This document shows positions 43,983 to 52,737 of a DNA stretch of 60,741 bases, one piece after another; within the stretch, counting starts at the first letter, position 1; the number at the start of each line of letters is the position of its first letter. The notes under the pieces were generated by a model that saw only the letters and a list, made by a program, of their open reading frames with translations, had not been told where the DNA came from and searched no databases. A program made the position numbers and the translations under genes. The stretch is from Bacteroidia bacterium (GTDB lineage: Bacteria; Bacteroidota; Bacteroidia; Chitinophagales; JAUHXS01): assembly GCA_030426955.1 (NCBI GenBank), contig JAUHXS010000014.1:1-60741 (forward strand), read 5' to 3'.

Positions 43983-46865
43983 ATGTTACGCAAAGCGCTA
44001 TTTTTATTAGTTTCTATCGTTTTTTTCTCTCTCCATAGCCGTGCAACACACGTAATGGGAGGGGAGCTTTCTTATAGATATTTGGGTGCTGGAAACTATG
44101 AGTTTACCTTGAAGCTATACAGAAATTGCTCTCCAGGAGCATACACTGCGCCCAATAGCGCTCGGATAAGGATTAAAGATTCTATAAATACAATTTTCAA
44201 CCCACTATTGCCTAGAATATCAGTTGTAAATATAACTGATAGTACCAATGATGATCCCTGCTTAATTGTACCACCAGATGTATGTGTAGAGGAATATACT
44301 TATCAAGATGTTTTTAATTTGCCCAATATTCCTGAGGATGGACTACACGTTACCTATTCGTTGAGAAATAGAAACTGGAGTATAGCCAATGTTGTAACTC
44401 CAGGAGATATTAATATGATACTATACGAACGCATACCAGATACAAGCATTGCAATTGATAACAATACGCCTGTTTTTGATAATTTTCCACCCACCTTTAT
44501 TTGTGTAAACGAGCAGTTAAACTTTGATCATTCTGCAACAGATCCCGATGGTGATTCACTTTATTATGAATTGTATCATCCGTATGGTGCCGCTGATGGG
44601 AACTATGGCAATAGCGATAACTTTGACCCAACTGTTACAGCTGGAACACCAGCACTACCCCTAATACCGTGGAATGCGCCATATGGAACGAATGATCCTA
44701 TGGGAGGAGTGCCGTTAACAATTGACCAAAATGGCATTTTGAAAGCAATCCCCAACTTAGTTGGGCAATATGTGGTAGGTATTATGGTTTCTGAATACAG
44801 GAATGGTGTTTTAATTGGTCGACACTTAAAAGACTTTCAGTTTAATGTAACAGATTGTGAGCGAGTTAAAGCAAGAATAAAGACTGGCTTTGGAGCGCTA
44901 ATAGGATGTGGAAATACCGTTACTTTTCCAAATAAAAGTTTAGGAGCCTCAGATTTTTTATGGGATTTTGGAGATCCCTTAAATCCAAATGATACCTCAT
45001 CTGAAATTAGCCCGACATATACCTACTCAGATACTGGAAGCTATGAAGTATTATTAGTTGCAGACCCAGGGTCTGTCTGTGCAGATAGTATAACTGTTAA
45101 CGTGACACTCAATCCTCCAATGCAGCCAGCTTTTTCTGCAAATGATGTTTGTGATGGATACCCCGTTCAATTCAGTGATAATACAGTTGCTGGGAGTGGT
45201 AGTTTTATAGTGTTAAGGCAATGGGATTTTGGAGATGGCAGTTATTCAACGTCAGCCAACCCCTCTCACCTTTATGCTGATTCAGGAGTATATACAATTA
45301 GACTTATTGTAACTTCAAATCTAGGTTGTGTAGATTCCATATCTAAAACAATAAATGTTAAATCTGCACCGACTGCAGAATTCTATGTTGATACAACGGC
45401 GGGATGTGACCCCTTGACAATAAACTTTACAGATAGCTCTAAAAATGGAGACAATTACAGGTGGGATCTAGGTGATGGGACTATTTGGGATACGATGGCT
45501 GCAAATTTTTCTTTTGTGTATACATATAATGGTGGTGAGGCTTATTTAGCACAATTAATAGTAGCTAATTTGTCAACAGGGTGTTTGGATACCGCGAGTG
45601 TATTGATCAATAACTATCCCAATCCCAAAGCGGAGTTTAATACCCTGAATCCAGTAGGCTGTAATCCGCTTGACGTTGATTTTAGTAATATCTCAGAACG
45701 AGCATCAAACTATCATTGGGATTTTGGTTGGGATTTAGGCAATGGAGACACATCTACTGATAGTGTGCCACCTCCAGTGCGATATACTAATACAGGTTCT
45801 GTAGATTCTATATACATCGTTACGTTAATCGTGACATCGTCTTTTGGCTGTGCTGCGGATACCACTTATGATACCATCACCGTAAAGCCTGTTCCTACTG
45901 CCCAAACACTTCAAGATGATTCCATTTGTGAAGGAGAAGTCGTAAATATAACAGCGCTTGATGAAGAGGAAGGTGCAATTTATCAGTGGATTCCTAGTGA
46001 CTATCTAGATAATGATACCATTGCAAACCCTAGTTCAAAGCCTGATACGACAGTGTCATATATTGTACTAAAGATGACCCACTTTAACTGTGTCGATACA
46101 ACGTATAAGACAATTGTTGTGCAACCCAGTCCTGAGCTATCTGTCATGAATGATACTAGTATTTGTAAAGGGGAGACCCTCCAATTGCTAACTTCTGTGG
46201 ATGCTGGAGCATACTTTTGGGAGCCAGAAGAATTACTAGAAGATGCCTTTGTAGAAGATCCAGTAACAATTCCTCTGAGCGAAAAGATAAATAACTTTAT
46301 TGTAACAGTGACTGGTAGTAATGGATGTGAAAGTGTTGATACAATTGTAGTTGAAGTGAACTTCCCAGTTGTCGATGCAGGAGAAGAAAAGGTTATTTTA
46401 AGGGGCGAATCCGTTAAGCTACTTGCAGTTTCTGAGCCAGGTGTGACTTATGAATGGGAGCCAGATAAATATCTAAATAACATTAATATTCCTGATCCTA
46501 TTGCGACACCACCTCAAACAATCATGTATTATGTACAAGTAGAGAAAGGTGGTTGTTTTAATACTGATTCGGTATTAGTTAGGGTTATTGATATGGTTTT
46601 AGATGTTCCGAATGCCTTTTCTCCTGATGGTGATGGTGTAAACGATTTTATTTATGCAGAAGGACGAGATGTTGTGTCATTTGACTTTAGGATTTTTGAT
46701 CGATGGGGAAATTTGGTTTTTCAAACTCACAATCTAGAACAAGGATGGGATGGCCGGTATAACGGCAGATTAATGGATATGGATACCTATGCTTTCTATG
46801 CCATTGCAAAGAGTGAGTTGGATACAAAAATTGTGAAGAAGGGAAATATAAGCTTGTTGAGGTAA
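43983..46865 (+). CDS. Large PKD-repeat protein with T9SS type B sorting domain
   Basis: The protein has 960 aa with a signal peptide to about residue 21. At least four PKD units are visible by their WDFGDG-type motifs (FLWDFGDP, RQWDFGDGSYS, YRWDLGDGT, YHWDFGWDLGNGD), followed by Ig-like repeats (YQWIPSDYLDND, YFWEPEELLED, YEWEPDKYLNN). The C-terminal NAFSPDGDGVNDFIYAEG ... WDGRYNGRLMDMDTYAFYAI is the gliding-motility/CHU_C type B signal. It is probably a surface adhesin. A PorP/SprF gene follows 16 bp downstream, the usual partner arrangement. Confidence 0.9.
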   Translation: MLRKALFLLVSIVFFSLHSRATHVMGGELSYRYLGAGNYEFTLKLYRNCSPGAYTAPNSARIRIKDSINTIFNPLLPRISVVNITDSTNDDPCLIVPPDVCVEEYTYQDVFNLPNIPEDGLHVTYSLRNRNWSIANVVTPGDINMILYERIPDTSIAIDNNTPVFDNFPPTFICVNEQLNFDHSATDPDGDSLYYELYHPYGAADGNYGNSDNFDPTVTAGTPALPLIPWNAPYGTNDPMGGVPLTIDQNGILKAIPNLVGQYVVGIMVSEYRNGVLIGRHLKDFQFNVTDCERVKARIKTGFGALIGCGNTVTFPNKSLGASDFLWDFGDPLNPNDTSSEISPTYTYSDTGSYEVLLVADPGSVCADSITVNVTLNPPMQPAFSANDVCDGYPVQFSDNTVAGSGSFIVLRQWDFGDGSYSTSANPSHLYADSGVYTIRLIVTSNLGCVDSISKTINVKSAPTAEFYVDTTAGCDPLTINFTDSSKNGDNYRWDLGDGTIWDTMAANFSFVYTYNGGEAYLAQLIVANLSTGCLDTASVLINNYPNPKAEFNTLNPVGCNPLDVDFSNISERASNYHWDFGWDLGNGDTSTDSVPPPVRYTNTGSVDSIYIVTLIVTSSFGCAADTTYDTITVKPVPTAQTLQDDSICEGEVVNITALDEEEGAIYQWIPSDYLDNDTIANPSSKPDTTVSYIVLKMTHFNCVDTTYKTIVVQPSPELSVMNDTSICKGETLQLLTSVDAGAYFWEPEELLEDAFVEDPVTIPLSEKINNFIVTVTGSNGCESVDTIVVEVNFPVVDAGEEKVILRGESVKLLAVSEPGVTYEWEPDKYLNNINIPDPIATPPQTIMYYVQVEKGGCFNTDSVLVRVIDMVLDVPNAFSPDGDGVNDFIYAEGRDVVSFDFRIFDRWGNLVFQTHNLEQGWDGRYNGRLMDMDTYAFYAIAKSELDTKIVKKGNISLLR

Positions 46866-46881
46866 TGTTAAATTATAAATT

Positions 46882-47961
46882 TTGAATATTGGATTCAAAT
46901 ATGGTTCTGGTAAGCAGCTTTTCAAAATAACATTAATAGTATTTTGTTTTTGGAATAGTATGGTCTATTCTCAAAATATGCGTTTTTCTTCCTACGAAAT
47001 GGCTCCGATGATGGTCAATCCCTCTTTGACTGGAAATATTGAAACATTGTTCAGAGCTAGCGCAAGCTACAGAAGTCAATGGGCTGTTGCTTTAAGTCCA
47101 TTCACGACAGGCCAAGTTGCATTTGATGGTAATATTAGACCTAACATATTAACAACTGACGAAATAGGTATTGGAGGATATTTAGCATATGATAAATCCG
47201 GAGATGGGAACTTATCAGTGATTCGCTTTATGCCTTCTACTGCATTTCATAAGTCGTTTGATGAGATGGGGAAATATAGTCTAGGAGTAGGAGTACAAGC
47301 AGGTTTTATTCAAAAAAGTATTGATTTTGAAAATTTAATTTTTCCAGACCAGTATAATGGAACTTCCTTTGATAAAGAAATTCAAACACAGCAAGTTTAT
47401 CAAGTATCTTCCTTTTGGAATTTTGATGCTGGAGTTGGAGTGGTATGGCAGTATAAAGAAAAGGGCAAATCATTATCAAAAATTCAATATGTGCCTCCTC
47501 TTGGAGAAATAATAGAAGCTCAAGTTGGATTTGCCGTTAACCAAATCAATAGGTCTTATGAAACCTTCTTGTTTAACCATGGAAATCGATTGAGATCAAG
47601 AACGGTCATACATGGTCATATGGTCTACAAGCACACTTCTCCTATAAGCTTTATTCCAAGTATATTACTAATGAAGCAATATAATGTTTGGGAGGTTCAA
47701 ATAGGAGGAGATGTCGAATATGGTTTTATTAACCATATTGGTGAGATAGCATTAACTTCAGGGGTGCGCTATCGTCATAGAGATGCATTTCTATTGCGAT
47801 TCGGGATGCGCTATAATGACTACACGATGCAATTAGGCTATGATTTGAATCATTCCTCACTGATTAGGGCAACAAAAAGCGTTGGAGCTATAGAGCTACA
47901 TGTAAAGCGAGAATGGCCTAAGAGGGGTAAGGTGAATTGCCCTAAGTTCCACAAGAATTAG
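46882..47961 (+). CDS. PorP/SprF-family T9SS membrane protein
   Basis: The protein has 359 aa. After the signal peptide the motif MRFSSYEMAPMMVNPSLTG and ASYRSQWAVALSPFTT is the PorP/SprF hallmark; the rest is a 14-strand-type barrel with IGIGGYLAYDKSGDGNL and LRFGMRYNDYTMQLGYDLNHSSL. Members attach or hold type B-signal adhesins at the surface. The start is a TTG at 46882. It is coupled to the large PKD protein upstream and converges with the next gene 2 bp away. Confidence 0.9.
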   Translation: MNIGFKYGSGKQLFKITLIVFCFWNSMVYSQNMRFSSYEMAPMMVNPSLTGNIETLFRASASYRSQWAVALSPFTTGQVAFDGNIRPNILTTDEIGIGGYLAYDKSGDGNLSVIRFMPSTAFHKSFDEMGKYSLGVGVQAGFIQKSIDFENLIFPDQYNGTSFDKEIQTQQVYQVSSFWNFDAGVGVVWQYKEKGKSLSKIQYVPPLGEIIEAQVGFAVNQINRSYETFLFNHGNRLRSRTVIHGHMVYKHTSPISFIPSILLMKQYNVWEVQIGGDVEYGFINHIGEIALTSGVRYRHRDAFLLRFGMRYNDYTMQLGYDLNHSSLIRATKSVGAIELHVKREWPKRGKVNCPKFHKN

Positions 47962-47963
47962 TA

Positions 47964-50087
47964 TTACCTTATTAACTCTAATACCCCTTCTTGCCTCAGT
48001 ATTTCGCCGTCAAATGCTTTAACAGAGGCATATACAAAATAAGTGCCAATTTCGGCATCAACTTTTCCTCTATGGGTTCCATCCCAGGTATCAGTAATGT
48101 TTTCCCCTAAAAAAACTCGCTTTCCCCATCTGTTGAATATCTCATATTGTATTAACTCAGTCGAAGCTTCTGTTGTAATTAAGAAGAAGACGTCATTATC
48201 TCCGTCACCATTTGGTGTAAAAGCAGAGGGTATTTCAAGATACTTCTCGCATACTGTTATAGATATATTATCGTCTGTATAGCATCCCGTAGCAGGATCA
48301 GTAGCTCGGACAAAAACATCAAAGTTCTCTGTTGGGGTAGACTGAGGGCTTGGGCATAAGAAGCAGCTTAATTGTGGGATGTCTTGCCATTCATAAGTGA
48401 CACCGCCAACAGGAGGGTCGTTTAATGTAATAGAAGTTCCCAATAGGAGGCAACTTGGGTCTTCTAGGTCAAATTCAGGTCTAGGTATGACAAATATGCT
48501 TGTTGTTAAGCTATCTTTATTTCCGCATTCATCGATTACGATCATTTTATAAGTAGTATTTGTATCTGGTCTTACAAAATATCCATCATTGGTGCTATCT
48601 ATAAAACCGTCAGGAAACCACTGGTATTTATATGGGGGTACTCCGTAAATGCCCTCTGCAAATAATGTGTCTTCTTCTATTTGATGACAAATAGCGTTTG
48701 ATGGTGTAATGCTGAGAGCTTCTACTGTCAATCCTCTCATAATCATTATCCAAGGCTCATCAATTATTTGAATACAAGATGGGTTACATGTTCCAGGCTG
48801 ACCATCGGTTCTTCTAAGAAAGAGTGTGTATGTGATTTCATAAGGTTCGCAGGCAGGGGCAGGCACACAGGTTCCCAATTGTGCAAATATTGAGGTAGGT
48901 ACTGTTGTTGTACATCTTCCTTGACTATCTGGAGGAAATGGTGGGCCAGTTGGCTGTTGGCAAATAAAGTTTGCATTGCATCCTATGCCTCCAGTAGTTA
49001 AGTTGAAACCAAACTCAGCATCAGTGAATGTGCAGGGAGTGTCTATGTTTATTGTTACGTCAAATAGAATGTCCGTTATCGTTACTTCTGCAGGGGTGAG
49101 CATAGTGAAAGTATGTGGGCATCCAGCGCTACGAGATGAAAAAAGAGTCGTATCTACTATTGTATCTCTTGATTCTACCAATGGGTCAATGTAGATAGGG
49201 TATGATGTTTCTTCTGCATTTAGCCACTCTATCGGTATGAGCATTTGTAATGTATTTTCATCTGCTATTCTATAACTGATAGGAATACTGTTGAAGTTAT
49301 TGTCGTAAGCAAAGGCTTCATGTATTTTAAATACTTCTTTATCATCTTGGTCATGAATGATGATGTCATCAATAAAAGGAGTGGATGAAACAATATGGTT
49401 TATTTCTAGCGTGCTAGGAATGCTTATGTTGTCCTCGATAATAAGGTAGCCACTACCTGACAGTTCCATTTTGTTCTTTATAACAAAATTAGTCTTTGCT
49501 TTGCCATGACCGAAGTTAGTACGCATATCTATATGATCGAAAATATTTCTAACAACTAAACGTTTTTCAGCCATTTCGTGCCTTTTCCATTTTGCTGGAG
49601 CAATTTCTGTTGCTTGTTGACCGAAAGGTTGATGTAAGAGCCTTAAATTGTTGTTAAACTTTAATTCATCTTGACTGGTCAATGATATAAATCCTTTACC
49701 TAAGTCTATTTTAGATTTGATTTTGGTATTTTTAGAGGTATAAATATCTGGGTTTGCTGACTGTTCTAGTTTAGTGTCGATTGTTCGCCACCAACCATTC
49801 TCGTCTTTGTAATGTAGAGCACCCTTGGCTTGTTGTTTTATAAAACCTCGACCATCTGTACCAATCTCTATGTAGTATCTACTATCAACAGTACGTTTTG
49901 ATAGGTCTTCGACGCAGTCAAAACATCCGGTGTTATGAGGTAATACGCCAAACTCGGGATGATTGTAATATTCAGGTAGGTTGTATTGCTTTGCCAAGGC
50001 TAGGTATTCAGCAGATACAGTATTGGAAGCCTTGCCAATACTGAACGCAATAAGTATAAAAATGGAGATTATAAATGACTTTATCAT
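47964..50087 (-). CDS. Secreted protein with T9SS type B sorting domain
   Basis: The protein has 707 aa with a signal peptide to about residue 20. The N-terminal 280 residues form a beta-rich domain with CFDCVEDLSKRTVDSRYYIEI. A Cys-rich middle part (TPCTFTDAEFGFNLTTGGIGC) and an Ig-like unit follow. The C-terminus EIPSAFTPNGDGDNDVFFLIT ... WDGTHRGKVDAEIGTYFVYAS is the type B sorting signal. It is probably a surface-attached protein; target unknown. Confidence 0.85.
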   Translation of the reverse strand: MIKSFIISIFILIAFSIGKASNTVSAEYLALAKQYNLPEYYNHPEFGVLPHNTGCFDCVEDLSKRTVDSRYYIEIGTDGRGFIKQQAKGALHYKDENGWWRTIDTKLEQSANPDIYTSKNTKIKSKIDLGKGFISLTSQDELKFNNNLRLLHQPFGQQATEIAPAKWKRHEMAEKRLVVRNIFDHIDMRTNFGHGKAKTNFVIKNKMELSGSGYLIIEDNISIPSTLEINHIVSSTPFIDDIIIHDQDDKEVFKIHEAFAYDNNFNSIPISYRIADENTLQMLIPIEWLNAEETSYPIYIDPLVESRDTIVDTTLFSSRSAGCPHTFTMLTPAEVTITDILFDVTINIDTPCTFTDAEFGFNLTTGGIGCNANFICQQPTGPPFPPDSQGRCTTTVPTSIFAQLGTCVPAPACEPYEITYTLFLRRTDGQPGTCNPSCIQIIDEPWIMIMRGLTVEALSITPSNAICHQIEEDTLFAEGIYGVPPYKYQWFPDGFIDSTNDGYFVRPDTNTTYKMIVIDECGNKDSLTTSIFVIPRPEFDLEDPSCLLLGTSITLNDPPVGGVTYEWQDIPQLSCFLCPSPQSTPTENFDVFVRATDPATGCYTDDNISITVCEKYLEIPSAFTPNGDGDNDVFFLITTEASTELIQYEIFNRWGKRVFLGENITDTWDGTHRGKVDAEIGTYFVYASVKAFDGEILRQEGVLELIR

Positions 50088-50287
50088 AAGGTAAAATTAA
50101 CATAAATTTAAAGCAAAATCAAAAAAAGCCAACCTAACTGAGAATAAAAAATAGCGTATTATTACATTTTAATCAGCGATGAAAATTGTTTTTTGTATCT
50201 TAAAGTAGACACTCTTTCCTTTTTTTATTAGATGTTAAAAACAAGTTGTTCTAACTTAAGGATTTTGTTACTAGATTTAGAATTACT

Positions 50288-51175
50288 ATGAGCAAATTAT
50301 ATGTATTAGCAATAGTGCTTTTTTTAAGCTGTTCACTTGTAGCTCAAGTTGATTCAGTCCAAAGCAATGATGTAAGCCAAGACACAATTAGTAACGCTCC
50401 GTCTGATGAGTTGCCTCAAGCTACAGGAGTGTCTGTTTCTCCTGCACATATTCATTTTTCGATTGAGCCAGGGGAAAGAGATGTGCGATATGTTACAATT
50501 AAGAATGCAACAGATAAAACCAATAAGTTTACTGTGAAGTTTAATGATTTTGATATGAATGGTAAAGGAAAAACGCCTTTTATAGAAGCAGGAGAAGGTG
50601 ACCATAGCCTTTCTCGGTGGATTAGTGTTAGTCCTACATTTATGGAGTTGGCTCCAGGAGAAAGCCAGAAAATCATGTTGACGCTTGACATACCTGATGA
50701 TAGCTTGGGTAGAAGAGCTGCATGGAGCATTATGATGATTGAGCAAGCTGAAGAGAAAAAGAAGCTTGATCCAGGAAGAGGAGGTGGTAATACAATGGCT
50801 TTTGGTATTGTCCCAACATTCGCTTTTGGTGTGTACTTATATCAAAACCCTCCTAATGTAGAGATCAATAAAGTCGAAATAATTGATTTTAAGTACTTAA
50901 AAGAAGATGATAAGAATCTTTTAACGATAGATGCAGAGAATGTGGGGGATGGCATATCATATTGCACACTTTATATAGAATTGACAAACTTAAGTACGGG
51001 AAAACAAGATAAACTTTTAGTAAAGCGTTTTACTATATTGCCAGAATTAATAAGAGATTTTTCCTTTCAAATTCCTGAGGAGTTTGGAATTGGAAAGTAT
51101 TCTGCGGTTGGGGTATTAGATTACGGTAGCTCGGAAGAGCTTCAGGCCGCAGAATTAGAGTTTGAAATAGAGTGA
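50288..51175 (+). CDS. PapD-like periplasmic chaperone of a fibre system
   Basis: The protein has 295 aa with a signal peptide to about residue 20. Residues 48-155 form an Ig-like domain with VSVSPAHIHFSIEPGERDV, RYVTIKNATDKTNKFTVKF and SPTFMELAPGESQKIMLTL, the strand pattern of fimbrial chaperones (COG3121); DDSLGRRAAWSIMMIEQ is like the RaaW region of PapD. A second Ig-like domain ends the chain. It leads a cluster with two secreted subunits and a large barrel, which supports the chaperone role. Confidence 0.65.
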   Translation: MSKLYVLAIVLFLSCSLVAQVDSVQSNDVSQDTISNAPSDELPQATGVSVSPAHIHFSIEPGERDVRYVTIKNATDKTNKFTVKFNDFDMNGKGKTPFIEAGEGDHSLSRWISVSPTFMELAPGESQKIMLTLDIPDDSLGRRAAWSIMMIEQAEEKKKLDPGRGGGNTMAFGIVPTFAFGVYLYQNPPNVEINKVEIIDFKYLKEDDKNLLTIDAENVGDGISYCTLYIELTNLSTGKQDKLLVKRFTILPELIRDFSFQIPEEFGIGKYSAVGVLDYGSSEELQAAELEFEIE

Positions 51176-51248
51176 CATAATTACGTGTAACAATGTTTCA
51201 GCTAGTCCGTATAACAACGGATAACTATTATTTAACTAAACTATAAAT

Positions 51249-52025
51249 ATGAAAAAGTTAAGTTTATCTTTTATAGTTGGAGTAGGTATGTTTGCAACTT
51301 CTTATGCACAATTGCAGGATGAGAAGGATGTAACTATAACTATGGACTTGCAACCTGTTTTACAGTTAGATATGTCCACCTCCAACCAACTGGAATTTGT
51401 ATTTGATGATATATCTGAGTACTATTCTGGGATTACACATTATGCAGCGACTATCCTTAAAATCAGTTCTACTGTAAGTTGGGATTTATATGCTGTGGGT
51501 CGTTCAAATGGAACCACTGCTGCTGGTATGTGGGATCAACAATTAGATTATGGAAGTAATAATCCTAATGCTATTGATCAAATTCCATTAAGTGCCGTAG
51601 AGTTAAGACAGTCTCAGGCTAATTCTGGAGATGGTGCTGCTGCTGGTGCTTTTTCTGATTACAGCCAAGCTTTTGCTACTACAGGTGCTGCCAATGCTGG
51701 AAATAGCTTATACGTTAATGGTGGTGCTATTACACCTCCATCTACTAACGATAAGTATATTGCAGGTCATGCAGGAACTTCTGGTACAGCTGGTCAGGAT
51801 TTTATTGCTGGTGGTAGTTATTTAACTCAAACTGGAACAACCAGTGATTACTACTATGCAATTGACTATAGAATTTTGCCTGATCTTCCGGCTATTTTTC
51901 CAAATGCAGCTAACGCAGCGGGTACTGCTTTTGTAGATATCGTAACTGCTAATGCAGCTGGAAACTATGCTGAACCTGGTGTTTACACTATGTATGTTCA
52001 GTATGTATTATTGGAAGACCAATAG
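51249..52025 (+). CDS. Secreted fibre-subunit-like protein 1
   Basis: The protein has 258 aa with a signal peptide cut near YAQ. Mature start KDVTITMDLQPVLQLDMSTSNQLEFVFDDISEYYSGI and end EPGVYTMYVQYVLLEDQ recall pilin/spore-coat-U type domains, whose last strand has GxY. The middle is Ala/Gly/Ser/Thr-rich. It shares its strand plan with the protein encoded at 52087, with which it is probably a paralogue. The perfect hairpin just after the gene would favour a high level of this subunit over the genes downstream. Confidence 0.55.
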   Translation: MKKLSLSFIVGVGMFATSYAQLQDEKDVTITMDLQPVLQLDMSTSNQLEFVFDDISEYYSGITHYAATILKISSTVSWDLYAVGRSNGTTAAGMWDQQLDYGSNNPNAIDQIPLSAVELRQSQANSGDGAAAGAFSDYSQAFATTGAANAGNSLYVNGGAITPPSTNDKYIAGHAGTSGTAGQDFIAGGSYLTQTGTTSDYYYAIDYRILPDLPAIFPNAANAAGTAFVDIVTANAAGNYAEPGVYTMYVQYVLLEDQ

Positions 52026-52041
52026 TATTGATTAAGATAAT

Positions 52042-52069
52042 ATATGAGATGGTAAACACCATCTCATAT
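52042..52069 (+). terminator. Intercistronic hairpin (attenuator or mRNA stabiliser)
   Basis: A perfect 12-bp inverted repeat (52042-52053 with 52058-52069, loop aaac) lies between the first subunit gene and the next. There is only a short T-run after it, so partial termination or protection of the upstream mRNA is likely rather than a full stop. Confidence 0.65.
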
Positions 52070-52086
52070 TTATCGATTTAATAGAG

Positions 52087-52737
52087 GTGCATAAGAATAA
52101 GTTTATTTTCTACACAAGAAATATTTCAAAATTGAAATTTCATCTCTTATTTTCTTTCTTTATTATTATCCCTTCTCTCTTAAAAGCCCAAATTCATTGT
52201 GGTACAGTAGAGTTTATACCTAACTCTCCGTTAACTCAAGATTTTACCTTTGATTCCTTTAATCAGTACTTAGGCGGAATAACATTCAACAATATTGGAC
52301 AATTAAGAATAAACGTTGAGGATAAAGCCATTGTTGACCCTGATTGCAGATGGTTTCTTACCATGGAAATTAGTAATTCTGGAGGAGGAACTCCAGCTGG
52401 AGAATGGGAGACCTTGGTTGTTTATGGAGGAGGTGCTGCAACCACCCCGCCAATTGATTTGCTTCAAATAAGACTTAGAAACGGATGTCAAACGTCTCCA
52501 ATTGACGGTCTATTTCAAACTTTTACAAACCATGGAGATGTTACCAATATTATAGCAGATGGCTTGGCAAGAAATGATGCTGGTAATTGCAACTTAAATG
52601 TAAATGGTCCTGGCGACTATCTAACAAATTATAACGAATATACCTTTACTATAGATGTTAGAATAAAGCCAAATTTTACGCTGAAGCCAGGCATCTATCA
52701 GCTAAGCGTTAAATTTCACTTAGAAGAACAAATGTAA
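52087..52737 (+). CDS. Secreted fibre-subunit-like protein 2
   Basis: The protein has 216 aa from a GTG at 52087, preceded by an AGAGG-like site; the signal peptide ends near KAQ (residue 35). TFDSFNQYLGGITFNNIGQLRINVED and YTFTIDVRIKPNFTLKPGIYQLSVKFHLEEQ align with the ends of the protein at 51249. Cysteines are present (HCGTVEF, CRWFL, GCQTS, GNC). The stop codon directly abuts the ATG of the usher-like gene, so the two are translationally coupled. Confidence 0.55.
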   Translation: MHKNKFIFYTRNISKLKFHLLFSFFIIIPSLLKAQIHCGTVEFIPNSPLTQDFTFDSFNQYLGGITFNNIGQLRINVEDKAIVDPDCRWFLTMEISNSGGGTPAGEWETLVVYGGGAATTPPIDLLQIRLRNGCQTSPIDGLFQTFTNHGDVTNIIADGLARNDAGNCNLNVNGPGDYLTNYNEYTFTIDVRIKPNFTLKPGIYQLSVKFHLEEQM

